A stretch of 52,258 nucleotides of DNA from Rhodopseudomonas sp. BR0M22. Its GTDB lineage: Bacteria > Pseudomonadota > Alphaproteobacteria > Rhizobiales > Xanthobacteraceae. Below the pieces are notes generated by a model. That model did not search any database and had not been told where the DNA came from. It worked only from the letters and a program-made list of their open reading frames with translations. The first letter of the stretch is position 1, and each line of letters begins with the position of its first letter. The position numbers were made by a program, and so were the translations under genes. Positions 16,091 through 29,354 of this stretch are shown one piece after another. The stretch spans positions 1 to 52,258 of the forward strand of contig NZ_QUMK01000038.1 in NCBI RefSeq assembly GCF_010907035.1, read 5' to 3'.

Positions 16091-17443
16091 ATGCGACGGC
16101 TCAAGGCGACGGCGAGACATTTGCGGACATCCGTTGGCGCGACGGCCGCGGTCGTAGCTCTCGCGGCGGCCGCCTCTCTCGGCGCCTCCCCCGCCCTCGC
16201 CCAGCGCGGCGCCTCGTGCCACGGCGGGCAGAGCTTTCCGCAGTTCCTCGCGGGCCTGAAACAGAAAGCCGTTGCGGCCGGCGTGTCACAGCAGGCGATC
16301 GCCGAGGCGTCGCCGTATCTCGTGTACGACCAGGGCATCGTCAATCGCGACCGCGGGCAGCGGGTGTTCGGACAGATCTTCACCGTGTTCGCCGGACGGA
16401 TGGCCTCCGAAGGACGGCGCGTCAAAGGCCAGCAATTGATCAGGCAATACGCGAACGCGTTCGCGCGGGCCGAAAAGGAATACGGCGTGCCGCCGGCGGT
16501 GATCGCCGCATTCTGGGCGCTGGAGAGCGATTTCGGTGCGGTGCAGGGCAATCTGCCGACGCTGCGCTCGCTGGTGTCGCTGGCCTATGACTGCCGCCGC
16601 TCCGAAATGTTCCAGGACGAGACCATCGCGGCGCTGAAGATCATCGATCGCGGCGACCTGACGCCGGGCGAGATGATCGGCTCCTGGGCCGGCGAACTCG
16701 GCCAGACCCAATTCCTGCCGCGGCATTATTTCGACTACGCGGTCGACTACGACGGCGACGGCCACCGCGACCTGCTGCACAGCGCGCCCGACGTGATCGG
16801 CTCGACCGCCAACTACATCGCCACCGGGCTGAAGTGGCGGCGCGGCGAGCCGTGGTTGCAGGAGGTGCGCGTGCCGGAGAACCTGCCGTGGGATCAGGCG
16901 GATCTCACCGTGAAGCATCCGCGCTCGCAATGGGCGCAGTGGGGTGTGACCGCGGCGGACGGACGGCCGCTCTCGAACGACGCGCTGCCCGCGTCGCTGC
17001 TGCTGCCTATGGGGCGGCACGGCCCGGCGTTCCTGGCTTACGCGAACTTCGCCGCCTACACCGAGTGGAACAACTCGCTGATCTATTCGACCACCGCGGC
17101 CTATCTCGCCACCCGGATCGCCGGAGCCGGGCCGATGCAGAAGCCGCGCGCCGCGGTCGCGCAGCTGTCGTTCAACGAGATGAAGCAGTTGCAGCAGCTT
17201 CTGGTGCGCGCCGGTTTCGACGTCGGCAAGGTCGACGGCGTGCTCGGTCAGCAGACCCGGAGCGCCGTGAAGGCGATGCAGCTCAAATACGGCCTGCCGG
17301 CGGATTCCTGGCCGACCGCCGAACTGCTCGCCCGGATGGGCGGCAGCGCGGCGGCCCCGTCGACCGCCGCCGAGCCTTCCAGCGAGGCGACCAGCGAGCG
17401 GCGGCGTGTCAGACGCGCCCGGCCGGCCGCGCCGGCGCAATAG
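16091..17443 (+). CDS. Lytic murein transglycosylase with peptidoglycan-binding domain
   Basis: 450 residues from the ATG at 16091 (MRRLKATARHL; GGGGAGACGG upstream). A signal peptide ends at about ASPALAQ, so the enzyme acts in the periplasm. The SLT_2/MltB-type catalytic domain (about 50-345) has FWALESDFGAVQGN, with the catalytic Glu in ALESDFG, and then GSWAGELGQTQFLP and DYDGDGHRD. A PG_binding_1 domain (about 365-425, QQLLVRAGFDVGKVDGVLG) follows, then a basic Ala/Arg tail. It cleaves the MurNAc-GlcNAc bond to make 1,6-anhydro ends. A broken, diverged copy of its 5' part lies at 15068-15239. Confidence 0.93.
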   Translation: MRRLKATARHLRTSVGATAAVVALAAAASLGASPALAQRGASCHGGQSFPQFLAGLKQKAVAAGVSQQAIAEASPYLVYDQGIVNRDRGQRVFGQIFTVFAGRMASEGRRVKGQQLIRQYANAFARAEKEYGVPPAVIAAFWALESDFGAVQGNLPTLRSLVSLAYDCRRSEMFQDETIAALKIIDRGDLTPGEMIGSWAGELGQTQFLPRHYFDYAVDYDGDGHRDLLHSAPDVIGSTANYIATGLKWRRGEPWLQEVRVPENLPWDQADLTVKHPRSQWAQWGVTAADGRPLSNDALPASLLLPMGRHGPAFLAYANFAAYTEWNNSLIYSTTAAYLATRIAGAGPMQKPRAAVAQLSFNEMKQLQQLLVRAGFDVGKVDGVLGQQTRSAVKAMQLKYGLPADSWPTAELLARMGGSAAAPSTAAEPSSEATSERRRVRRARPAAPAQ

Positions 17444-17857
17444 CGAACGTCCGTCCCGCGCGCTTCAACTTCAGCCGATGCGGCGCAACAACCCGCTGCT
17501 GGAATGATGGGCGTCACCCGAAAGTCTAACGGGCTCGGCAGGTATCCCGCGAGGAGACGTCTCGCTCACCGGCGGTTGATCAATGCCGGACTACTCATCG
17601 GCTGATTGAAGAATTTCGGTATTTGGATGCCACTCAACACAGCCAGATACCTCTCCGTGCTCGCCCGTCTTCGGCTCAACTGAGAAGCAGTTTCTGCGCT
17701 CGATCAACATCGTGTGCAGCGTGACAAAGTATCCTGTTGCCGCTGAATAGGCGCCTTCCCATAGTCCGCGCCTTTAAAGACATAGGACATCCTCCCTATT
17801 CGGGCGCTCCCCGCGCCTGCTTATGGCGAAGATCGTCCAACCAAACAGGAAGTTGGA
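17444..17857. other. Gene-free stretch
   Basis: 414 bp between the transglycosylase and the small membrane-protein gene. I found no convincing reading frame, RNA gene or repeat, only scattered stop codons and moderately AT-rich parts that could hold the promoter of the gene at 17858. Confidence 0.5.
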
Positions 17858-18166
17858 ATGATGTTGCTCTTGGTCCTCACCGCAATCGCCTTCGTCGCCA
17901 CCGCCGTGGTGGCGCGCGTGCTGGCCGCCTCTGCGCCGGAAGGCAAATTGTACTGCCAGGCAGCCGGCGCTGCCTCGATGGTGGTCGGGCCGTTCATCAC
18001 GCTGATCGCCGCCTTCGTTCTCGGCAAGGTCGGAATCGGCGGCGAAGTGCTCGACGCCACCGCGATGCTGCGGGTCGCTGCGCTGCCGGCGTTCGGGACG
18101 CTGTTCGTCGGCCCGGTGGTGTTCTGGTTCTTCCGCCGCCAGCGCCGCCCGGTCGTGGCCGCCTGA
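17858..18166 (+). CDS. Small hydrophobic membrane protein
   Basis: 102 residues with three probable membrane segments (about 2-22, 35-58 and 70-93) and a short basic tail RRQRRPVVAA. AGGA lies before the ATG. No family is recognised and no function is proposed. It is followed by two strong hairpins and then the Old Yellow Enzyme gene, so it is probably its own transcription unit. Confidence 0.65.
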   Translation: MMLLLVLTAIAFVATAVVARVLAASAPEGKLYCQAAGAASMVVGPFITLIAAFVLGKVGIGGEVLDATAMLRVAALPAFGTLFVGPVVFWFFRRQRRPVVAA

Positions 18167-18190
18167 GCGCCACGCACCCGTAACCACCGG

Positions 18191-18216
18191 TTCGGCGGCG
18201 ATCCGACGCCGCCGAA
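18191..18216 (+). terminator. Perfect GC hairpin after the small membrane-protein gene
   Basis: Ten-bp arms TTCGGCGGCG (18191-18200) and CGCCGCCGAA (18207-18216) with a 6-nt loop. It starts 24 bp after the stop at 18166. No T-tract follows, so termination may be Rho-assisted. Confidence 0.55.
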
Positions 18217-18221
18217 CAAAG

Positions 18222-18260
18222 GCCCGCAAAGTTCGTCCTCCCGTAACGGCATTTGCGGGC
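18222..18260. other. Second stem-loop before the Old Yellow Enzyme gene
   Basis: Nine-bp arms GCCCGCAAA (18222-18230) and TTTGCGGGC (18252-18260) enclose a 21-nt loop. It could be an RNA leader structure or an operator for the gene starting at 18400. Confidence 0.4.
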
Positions 18261-18399
18261 AGAATTCTTCCGTATCATCACGGATTTCGGCGCCGCGTTT
18301 TTCAATTTCATGCGGACGCATCTATTTTTCGGTCCGGCCATTGTGTTTCCGGTTCCGCGCCCCAAGTTCCTGGCATCCGCAACTGTCCAGGACCGCCTC

Positions 18400-19500
18400 A
18401 TGTCGAATTCCAAGCTGTTCGAGCCCTACACGCTCGGTGCGATCCCGCTCGCCAACCGCATCGTGATGGCGCCGCTGACCCGCAACCGGGCCGTGCCGGA
18501 TGGACTGGTTCCCAGCCCGCTCGCCGCCGAATATTACGGCCAGCGCGCCAGCGCCGGGCTGCTGATCACCGAGGCCAGCCAGGTGTCGCAGCAGGGCCAG
18601 GGCTATCAGGACACGCCCGGCATCTATTCGGACGCGCAGGTCGCGGGCTGGAAGACGGTCACCAACGAGGTGCACAAGCGCGGCGGCAAGATCTTCATCC
18701 AGCTCTGGCACGTCGGCCGCATCTCGCATGTCGACCTGCAGCCGAACCACGGCGCGCCGGTCGCACCGTCCGCGATCCGTGCCAATACCAAGACCTTCGT
18801 GGGCGGCAAGTTCGCCGACGTCTCCGAGCCGCGGGCGCTGGAGCTGTCTGAAATTCCCGGCATCATCGAGGACTTCCGGAAAGCAGCGGCGAATGCCGTC
18901 AAGGCCGGCTTCGACGGCGTCGAGATCCATGGCGCCAACGGCTATCTGCTCGACCAGTTCGCCCGCGACAGCTCCAACAAGCGCACCGACGAGTACGGCG
19001 GCTCGATCCAGAACCGCGCCCGCCTGATGCTCGAAGTCGCCGCCGCGGTGGCCAAGGAGATCGGCCCCGAGCGCACCGGCATCCGGATTTCGCCGGTGAC
19101 GCCGGCCAACGACGTCTCGGACTCCAACCCGCAGGCGCTGTTCGACTACATCGTCGACGAACTCGACAAGCTCAAGCTGGTCTACATCCACGTCATCGAG
19201 GGCGCCACCGGCGGCCCGCGCGACAACGCAACGTTCGACTACGCATCCTTGCGCAAGCGCTTCAGCGGCACCTACATCGCCAACAACGCCTATGACCGCG
19301 CGCTCGCCGACAAGCAGCTCGATGCGAACGCCGCCGACCTGATCGCCTTCGGCAAGCCGTTCATCTCCAACCCCGACCTGGTCGAGCGCCTCAAGCGCAA
19401 CGCTCCGCTCAACGAGCCCGACAAGTCGACCTTCTACGGCGGCGGCGCCAAGGGCTACACCGACTATCCCACGCTGGAGTCGGCGCAGGCGGCGCAGTAA
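18400..19500 (+). CDS. Old Yellow Enzyme family alkene reductase (NemA-like)
   Basis: 366 residues from the ATG at 18400 (MSNSKLFEPYTLGAIPLANR). FMN-dependent TIM-barrel enzyme that reduces activated C=C bonds using NAD(P)H. Family marks are RIVMAPLTRNRA at the N-terminus (flavin-binding Thr), QLWHVGR, the His/Asn pair and loop in EIHGANGYLLDQF, and SNKRTDEYGGSIQNR. The late segment AFGKPFISNPDLVERL is also typical. Length and motifs match NemA/XenB-type reductases, which act on N-ethylmaleimide, nitro-esters and enones. The frame is open for 49 codons upstream without a ribosome binding site, so I prefer this start. Two hairpins precede it. Confidence 0.93.
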   Translation: MSNSKLFEPYTLGAIPLANRIVMAPLTRNRAVPDGLVPSPLAAEYYGQRASAGLLITEASQVSQQGQGYQDTPGIYSDAQVAGWKTVTNEVHKRGGKIFIQLWHVGRISHVDLQPNHGAPVAPSAIRANTKTFVGGKFADVSEPRALELSEIPGIIEDFRKAAANAVKAGFDGVEIHGANGYLLDQFARDSSNKRTDEYGGSIQNRARLMLEVAAAVAKEIGPERTGIRISPVTPANDVSDSNPQALFDYIVDELDKLKLVYIHVIEGATGGPRDNATFDYASLRKRFSGTYIANNAYDRALADKQLDANAADLIAFGKPFISNPDLVERLKRNAPLNEPDKSTFYGGGAKGYTDYPTLESAQAAQ

Positions 19501-19519
19501 GCGCCCAGCCCCACGCACG

Positions 19520-19640
19520 GTCATTCCGGGGCACGCGCAATGCGCGTGAACCCGGAATCCCGAGATGTTCTGCACCTTCCGACGTTTCCACAATGTCGAG
19601 ATTCCGGGTTCGCTCGCTCCGCGAGCGCCCCGGAATGACG
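19520..19640. repeat. Dispersed palindromic element, family A, copy 2
   Basis: Begins GTCATTCCGGGGC and ends GCCCCGGAATGACG. Inner blocks GAACCCGGAATCC and GATTCCGGGTTCG match the copy at 2478. Its centre differs in sequence and length (about 121 bp in total). It lies between convergent transcription units. Confidence 0.85.
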
Positions 19641-19662
19641 TGGAAAGACAATGCAAAACAAA

Positions 19663-19693
19663 AAAGGCCGGGATTGCTCCCGGCCTTTCGATT
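19663..19693. terminator. Rho-independent terminator at the end of the glp operon
   Basis: Ten-bp arms AAAGGCCGGG (19663-19672) and CCCGGCCTTT (19679-19688). On the minus strand the stem is followed by TTTTTTGTTTT, a good T-tract. On the plus strand TTTCGATTTT follows. It can therefore end both the minus-strand glp operon and the plus-strand reductase gene. Confidence 0.8.
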
Positions 19694-19702
19694 TTGCAGA
19701 GA

Positions 19703-19813
19703 CCTCATCCTGAAGAGCCCGGCGCGGCCGGGCGTCTCGAAGGATGATGCGGCGAACACCTTGCGTGTCGCCTCATGGTTCGAGACGGCGCTGCGCGCCT
19801 CCTCACCATGAGG
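19703..19813. repeat. Dispersed palindromic element, family B, copy 1
   Basis: Begins CCTCATCCTGAAGAGCCCGG and ends CCTCCTCACCATGAGG. Inner blocks GGGCGTCTCGAAGG and GGTTCGAGACGGCG pair with each other. The second copy, at 28546-28649, is inverted, so the two bracket the whole glycerol gene group. Confidence 0.8.
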
Positions 19814-19825
19814 CTTCGCGATTGC

Positions 19826-21616
<1,791 letters not shown>

Positions 21617-21688
21617 TGTTGGTTTCCTCCGTTGCACCACACTATTCAGGCCCGGGTTGATCCCGGATCTGGTCCTCGTTCGCCGGGG

Positions 21689-22018
21689 TCAGACGGTGCG
21701 GAAAATCGCAGCGGCAGAAACCAGCGACAGCCCCGTGGCGAGCCAGAGGCTCGACACTTCGACTCCCTCTCCGATCGGCAGCGTCGCGATCGGATCACTC
21801 CCGACCAGCGCGATCCAGACCAGATGGATCACCGCGGCCAGGATCAGCGAAATGAACAGCCGGTCGCCGCGCGTGGTCGGGATCCGCAGGATTCCGACGC
21901 GTTCGACCTCGGGATCGACCACTGCCAGCCAGGTCATGGTCGCGAGCGTGCCGGCGAGCGCGATGAAGAAGATCGCGGTCGGCCAGGTCCACGCCATCCA
22001 GGCGAAGGAGTCCATCAT
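21689..22018 (-). CDS. DUF2160 membrane protein of the glycerol operon
   Basis: 109 residues with three likely membrane helices (about 4-26, 52-72 and 82-105). MDSFAWMAWTWPTAIFFIAL and an internal FISLILAAVIHLVWIAL segment match the DUF2160 family, which occurs within rhizobial-type glp transport operons. It lies 6 bp after the glpQ stop and before glpV. It is probably an accessory subunit of the transporter; its exact role is unknown. Confidence 0.82.
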   Translation of the reverse strand: MMDSFAWMAWTWPTAIFFIALAGTLATMTWLAVVDPEVERVGILRIPTTRGDRLFISLILAAVIHLVWIALVGSDPIATLPIGEGVEVSSLWLATGLSLVSAAAIFRTV

Positions 22019-22024
22019 CGCCTC

Positions 22025-23732
<1,708 letters not shown>

Positions 23733-23733
<1 letters not shown>

Positions 23734-24833
23734 CAGGCGACCTGCTCCAGTGAGCTGCCTTCGACGATTTCGCTGTCGGCATAGACGTGGATGCGCGACG
23801 GCTCGAACCGCAAGGCGACCTCGTCGCCGCTCGGCGAGAAGCCGTCCGGCACGCGCGCGGCGAATTTGACGTCGCCAACCCGCACCGAGGCGAAGCGGAT
23901 GCGGCCGAGATCGTCGATCCGTTCGATGCGGCCGGTCACCAGGCCAGGGGCGCTCGCAGCGACGTGGACGAACTCGGGACGGACGCCGATCTCGATCTTG
24001 CCGGCGGGCAGTTTGTCGTAGCTGCGCGCCAGCGGCACGCGATGACCGGCGACCAGCGCCTCGCGGCCCTTCACCTCGGCCGGCACGACGTTCATGCCGG
24101 GCGAGCCGATGAAATAGCCGACGAAGGTGTGGGCGGGGCGTTCGAACAGTTCTTCCGGCGTGCCGCTCTGCACCACGCGGCCGTCGTGCATCACCACCAC
24201 GGTGTCGGCGAAGGTCAGCGCCTCGGTCTGGTCGTGGGTGACGTAGATCATCGTCAGATCCAGCGCACGGTGCAGCGCTTTGAGCTTGCTACGCAGCTCC
24301 CACTTCAGATGCGGATCGATCACCGTCAGCGGCTCGTCGAACAGGATCGCGGCGACGTCGTTGCGGACGAGCCCCCGGCCGAGCGAGATCTTCTGCTTGG
24401 CATCGGCGGTCAGCCGCGTCGCCTTGCGGTTGAGGTTCGGCGTCAGGTCCAGAAGATCGGCGATCTCGGCGACGCGCTTGGCGATGTCCGCCTTCGGCAC
24501 GCCGCGGTTCTTCAGCGGAAACGCCAGATTCTCCCGCACCGTCATGGTGTCGTAGATCACCGGAAACTGGAACACCTGCGCGATGTTGCGGTCGCGGGTG
24601 GAGAGCTCGGTGACGTCCCGGCCGTCGAACAGGATCTTGCCGCGCGACGGCGTGACGATGCCCGAGATGATGTTGAGCAGCGTGGTCTTGCCGCAGCCGG
24701 ACGGGCCGAGCAGCGCATAGGCGCCGCCCTGCCGCCAGGTCATCGACACCGGCTTCAGCGCATAGGCCTGCGGCGGCAGGTCGTCACCGACCAGATAGGA
24801 GTGAGCAAGATCGACGAGATCGATGCGCGCCAT
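23733..24833 (-). CDS. glpT: Glycerol ABC transporter ATPase GlpT
   Basis: 366 residues: an ABC ATPase domain (1-235) and a C-terminal TOBE/MalK-like regulatory domain (from about 265, GKIEIGVRPEFVHV). Walker A is GPSGCGKT and Walker B is AAILFDEP. The H-loop is in YVTHDQTEA. The ABC signature is unusual: GLTADAKQKISLGRG-like sequence stands where LSGGQ is expected, whereas the partner GlpS has the normal LSGGQQQR. This fits an asymmetric heterodimer with one degenerate site. GAGGGGA precedes the ATG at 24833. It should not be confused with the E. coli glycerol-3-phosphate antiporter of the same name. Confidence 0.9.
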
Positions 24834-24845
24834 CGGGCTGTCCCC

Positions 24846-25921
<1,076 letters not shown>

Positions 25922-25925
<4 letters not shown>

Positions 25926-27463
25926 GCCGACGCTCCTGCCTGTGTCTGGGGCTTCTCGGCGGCGCGATGGACGGTCAACCACTCGTCGAGCGCGGCGACA
26001 GCGTCAGGCGTCAGTCGCAACCCGAGCTTGGATCTCCGCCAGACGATGTCCTCTGCGCTGCAGGCCCACTCACGGCTCATCAGATAGCGAACCTCGACCT
26101 CCGTCAACGTAGCTCCGAAGTCCCGGCCGAGATCGGCCGCCGACTTGGCCGTGCCAAGTATCTGGCGCGCCCGGGTGCCGTAGGCATGCACCAGGCGCGA
26201 GGCGTGGGCGGAGGACAGGAACGGGTAGTCCCGCAGCAGATCGCCGATCAATGCCGGCGCGCCGTCGATCGGAAAATCGCCGCCCGGCAGCGGTTGATGC
26301 GCGGTCCAGCCTTGATCGGCGGCGCCGCCCTTCAGATATGGCGACAGCTTTTCCAGCGCCTCTTCGGCGAGCCGGCGATAGGTGGTGATCTTGCCGCCGT
26401 AGATCGACAGCAGCGGCGCGCCGCCGGGCGTGTCGAGTTCGAACACGTAGTCGCGGGTCGCGGCCTTGGCCTCGCTGGCGCCGTCGTCGTACAGCGGCCT
26501 CACGCCCGAAAACGTCCACACCACATCGGCCGGCGTCACCGCCTTGGCGAAATAGCCACTGACGGCCTTGCACAGATAGTCGATCTCTTCCGGCGTCGCT
26601 TTCACCTGCGACGGATCGCCGTGATAGTCGCGATCGGTGGTGCCGATCAGGGTGAAGTCGCCCTGATACGGAATCGCGAACACGATGCGGCCGTCGGCGT
26701 TCTGGAAGATGTAGGCGCGGTCGTGGTCGTAGAGCTTGCGGGTGACGATGTGCGAGCCCTGCACCAGCCGCACCTTGTAGCGTGCATCGACTCCGGCGCC
26801 GGCGGCGAGCACGCCCTCGACCCACGGCCCCGCGGCATTGACCAATGCCCGAGCCTGGATCTTGCTGCGGGTGCAGCTTCCCTCGTGCTGCAGCGTCACT
26901 TCCCAGATGCCGCCCTCCTGGCGCACGTCCACTGCGCGGGTGCGGGTGCAGATCTCGGCTCCGCGCTCGGCGGCATCGCGCGCGGTGAGCACCACCAGCC
27001 GCGCATCGTCGACGAAGCAATCGGAATACTCGAAGCCCTTGCTGTAGCGGCCGGGGATCAGCGGCTTGCCGACTTCGTCATGCGCCAGATCGACCGAACG
27101 GGTCGGCGGCAGCAGCTTCCGGCCGCCGAGATAGTCGTACAGGAACAACCCGAGCCGCAGCCGCCAGGCGGGACGCAAGCCGTCGTGATGCGGCAGCACG
27201 AAGCGCAGCGGCCCGATGATGTGCGGCGCGATCTGCCACAGCCGCTCGCGCTCGATCAGCGCTTCGCGCACCAGGCGAAACTCGAAATATTCGAGATAGC
27301 GCAGCCCGCCATGGATCAGCTTGGTCGACCACGACGAGGTGCCGCTGGCGAGGTCGTTCATCTCGCACAGGAACACGGAATTGCCCCGGCCCGCCGCATC
27401 GCGCGCGATGCCGCAGCCGTTGATCCCGCCCCCAATGATCGCGAGGTCGTACACCATCCCCAC
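25922..27463 (-). CDS. glpD: Glycerol-3-phosphate dehydrogenase (FAD)
   Basis: 513 residues. The N-terminal dinucleotide fold (YDLAIIGGGINGCGIARDAA) binds FAD. Other marks are TSSWSTKLIHGGLRYLE, IYGGKITTYRRLAE and the C-terminal DUF-type helical domain with EVRYLMSREWACSAEDIVWR. It oxidises glycerol-3-phosphate to dihydroxyacetone phosphate at the inner membrane and passes electrons to quinone. The GTG at 27463 has AGGAG 5 nt upstream; an ATG two codons later (27457) is an alternative. It is the first gene of the glycerol operon. No glycerol kinase gene is seen in the window. Confidence 0.95.
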
Positions 27464-27502
27464 CGACGCTCCTCACTGCACCGCAGCATTTTGCTGCAAT
27501 GC

Positions 27503-27561
27503 ACTTTCGCTTCTGTCGCTTTACGCTGGAAAGCGAATAAAGCACAAACCAAAACGAAAGC
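27503..27561 (-). promoter_or_regulatory. Candidate GlpR operator region before glpD
   Basis: A cluster of related half-sites: CTTTCGC (27504-27510), CGCTTT (27517-27522), AAAGCG (27530-27535) and CGAAAGC (27555-27561). CGCTTT-N7-AAAGCG and the outer CTTTCG...CGAAAG are inverted pairs. DeoR-family repressors such as GlpR bind repeated sites of this character. The cluster lies 40-100 bp before glpD and after the end of glpR. Confidence 0.5.
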
Positions 27562-27652
27562 AACTGCGATCTGCAAAAGCATCGCGTTTCCAGGCGCGAA
27601 ATCGCGCCCAGAGGCTGGGAGACAGGCACAACTGACGCTGTGGAGAGGCGGT

Positions 27653-28450
27653 TCAGGCCGCGGATTCGTCGAGGTCCGGTTTCGCCGGGCCGGCTTCGAT
27701 TACCTCGATACCATTCGCATCGCAGATCGCCTGCAACGACGGCGGCAACGCCCGGTCGGTAACGAAGGTCTGGATCTGGCTGAGATCGGCGATCCGCACC
27801 GGCGCGTTGCGCTCCAGCTTGGTCGAATCCGCCACCAGCATCACGCTGCGCGCATTGGCGATGATTGCCTGCGAGGCTTGGACTTCGCGATAGTCGAAAT
27901 CGAGCAGCGCGCCCTCTTCGTCGATCGCCGAAGCGCCGATGATCGCGTAATCGACCTTGAACTGGCCGATCAGGCTGGTGGCGGTGGAGCCGATCACCGC
28001 ACCATCGGCCCGCCGCACGGTGCCGCCGGCGACGATCACCTCGATCCGCGGATGCCGGTACAGCAGCATCGCGACGTTGAGATTGTTGGTGATCACCAAA
28101 AGATCCTGGTGCGCCGACAGCGCGCTGGCGACCTCTTCGGTGGTGGTGCCGATGTTGATGAACAGCGAGCAGCCGTTGGGAATCCGCGCCGCCGCCGCGG
28201 CCCCGATCGCCTTTTTCTCTTCTGCGGCGACGAAGCGGCGCGCCTCATAGGCGAGATTGGCGACGCCCGAAGCGATGATCGCGCCGCCATGGATTCGCGT
28301 CAGCGAGCGCTGGTCGCACAGATCGTTGAGATCCTTGCGAATGGTTTGCGCCGACACTTCAAAGCGCCGCACCAGATCCTCGACCATCACCCGGCCCGAG
28401 GCCCGGGCGATATTGAGGATTTCAGACTGACGATGGGTCAGAGCCGTCAC
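27653..28450 (-). CDS. glpR: DeoR-family repressor GlpR
   Basis: 265 residues from a GTG at 28450 (VTALTHRQSEILNIARASG). The frame is open for 31 more codons upstream, but the GTG with AAGGTGC before it gives the family start. The DeoR helix-turn-helix (about 4-56, with EDLVRRFEVSAQTIRKDLN) is followed by the sugar-phosphate-binding domain (NGCSLFINIGTTTEEVASAL, GASAIDEEGALLDFD). It senses glycerol-3-phosphate and would repress the operon starting at glpD, 189 bp downstream. Confidence 0.9.
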   Translation of the reverse strand: MTALTHRQSEILNIARASGRVMVEDLVRRFEVSAQTIRKDLNDLCDQRSLTRIHGGAIIASGVANLAYEARRFVAAEEKKAIGAAAAARIPNGCSLFINIGTTTEEVASALSAHQDLLVITNNLNVAMLLYRHPRIEVIVAGGTVRRADGAVIGSTATSLIGQFKVDYAIIGASAIDEEGALLDFDYREVQASQAIIANARSVMLVADSTKLERNAPVRIADLSQIQTFVTDRALPPSLQAICDANGIEVIEAGPAKPDLDESAA

Positions 28451-28545
28451 GCACGCACCTTGCAACGTTGATGCGCCATGGTGCGGCTGTTCGCCCGTCA
28501 GGTCAACGCGCGGCGCGAGACGGCTGCGCTCCGCAACACGCACGG

Positions 28546-28649
28546 CCTCATGGTGAGGAGGCGCGAAGCGCCGTCTCGAACCATGGCTGCTGGTACTGCG
28601 CGGCCCACCCTTCGAGACGCCCGGCTGCGCCGGGCTCCTCAGGGTGAGG
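28546..28649. repeat. Dispersed palindromic element, family B, copy 2
   Basis: Inverted relative to the copy at 19703. It runs from CCTCATGGTGAGGAGGCGCG to GGGCTCCTCAGGGTGAGG, with GCCGTCTCGAACC and CCTTCGAGACGCCCGG inside. It lies between glpR and the flavin reductase gene. Confidence 0.8.
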
Positions 28650-28719
28650 ACTCAGTGACCGCAGCAAGGCCGCATGACGGGCCAAAACGGAGGCGACGGC
28701 CGTTTGGACTCACAAGCCG

Positions 28720-29337
28720 CTATGCCGGCCGCACCATCTCGAACATCGCGTCGGGGCGGATTTCGAAATAGTCGCCGCGCCGGCCGGCGCGCACGATCGG
28801 CCGCGCCGCGGCGGTCTGATAGACGCCGTCCTCGATCAGGCGCTTGTCGATGTGCACCATCACCACCTCGCCGATCGTCAGCCAGGCGTCGACCTCGACG
28901 CCATCGGCGCCCTTGAGCCGGACGATTTCCGACAGCTTGCATTCGAACGACACCGGGCTCTCGGCGACCCGCGGCGGCTTCACCAGTTCGCTCTTCAGCT
29001 TGGTGAGATGGCCGAGCGCGAATTCGTCGACCTCGTGCGGCACGCTGGCCGAAGTCGCGTTCATCGCCTGCGCCAGATCCATCGTCACCAGATTCCAGAC
29101 GAACTCGCCGGTGCGCTGGATGTTGGCGACGGTGTCCTTCCAGGTGGTGGAGGAGAAACCGATCAGCGGCGGGTGGTAGTTGAAGGCATTGAAGAAGCTG
29201 TAGGGCGCCAGGTTGACGCGGCCATCGGCATCGCAGGACGAAATCCAGCCGATCGGCCGCGGCGCAATGATCGCGTTGAACGGGTCGTGCTTGAGGCCGT
29301 GGCCCTTGGCCGGCTGGTAGGAATGCAGATCAGTCAC
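28720..29337 (-). CDS. Flavin reductase-like FMN-binding protein
   Basis: 205 residues from a GTG at 29337, with AAGGAC upstream. The split-barrel FMN-binding domain is recognised by NAIIAPRPIGWISSCDADGR, then NLAPYSFFNAFNYHPP and ANIQRTGEFVWNL. This is the flavin reductase-like family found as the reductase part of two-component monooxygenases or as stand-alone FMN proteins. It is the last gene behind hlyD-type, RND and TetR genes on the same strand (17 bp after the TetR stop). It may help deal with the compounds that the pump exports; that link is inference. Confidence 0.85.
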   Translation of the reverse strand: MTDLHSYQPAKGHGLKHDPFNAIIAPRPIGWISSCDADGRVNLAPYSFFNAFNYHPPLIGFSSTTWKDTVANIQRTGEFVWNLVTMDLAQAMNATSASVPHEVDEFALGHLTKLKSELVKPPRVAESPVSFECKLSEIVRLKGADGVEVDAWLTIGEVVMVHIDKRLIEDGVYQTAAARPIVRAGRRGDYFEIRPDAMFEMVRPA

Positions 29338-29354
29338 GCGGGATGTCCTTGTTG

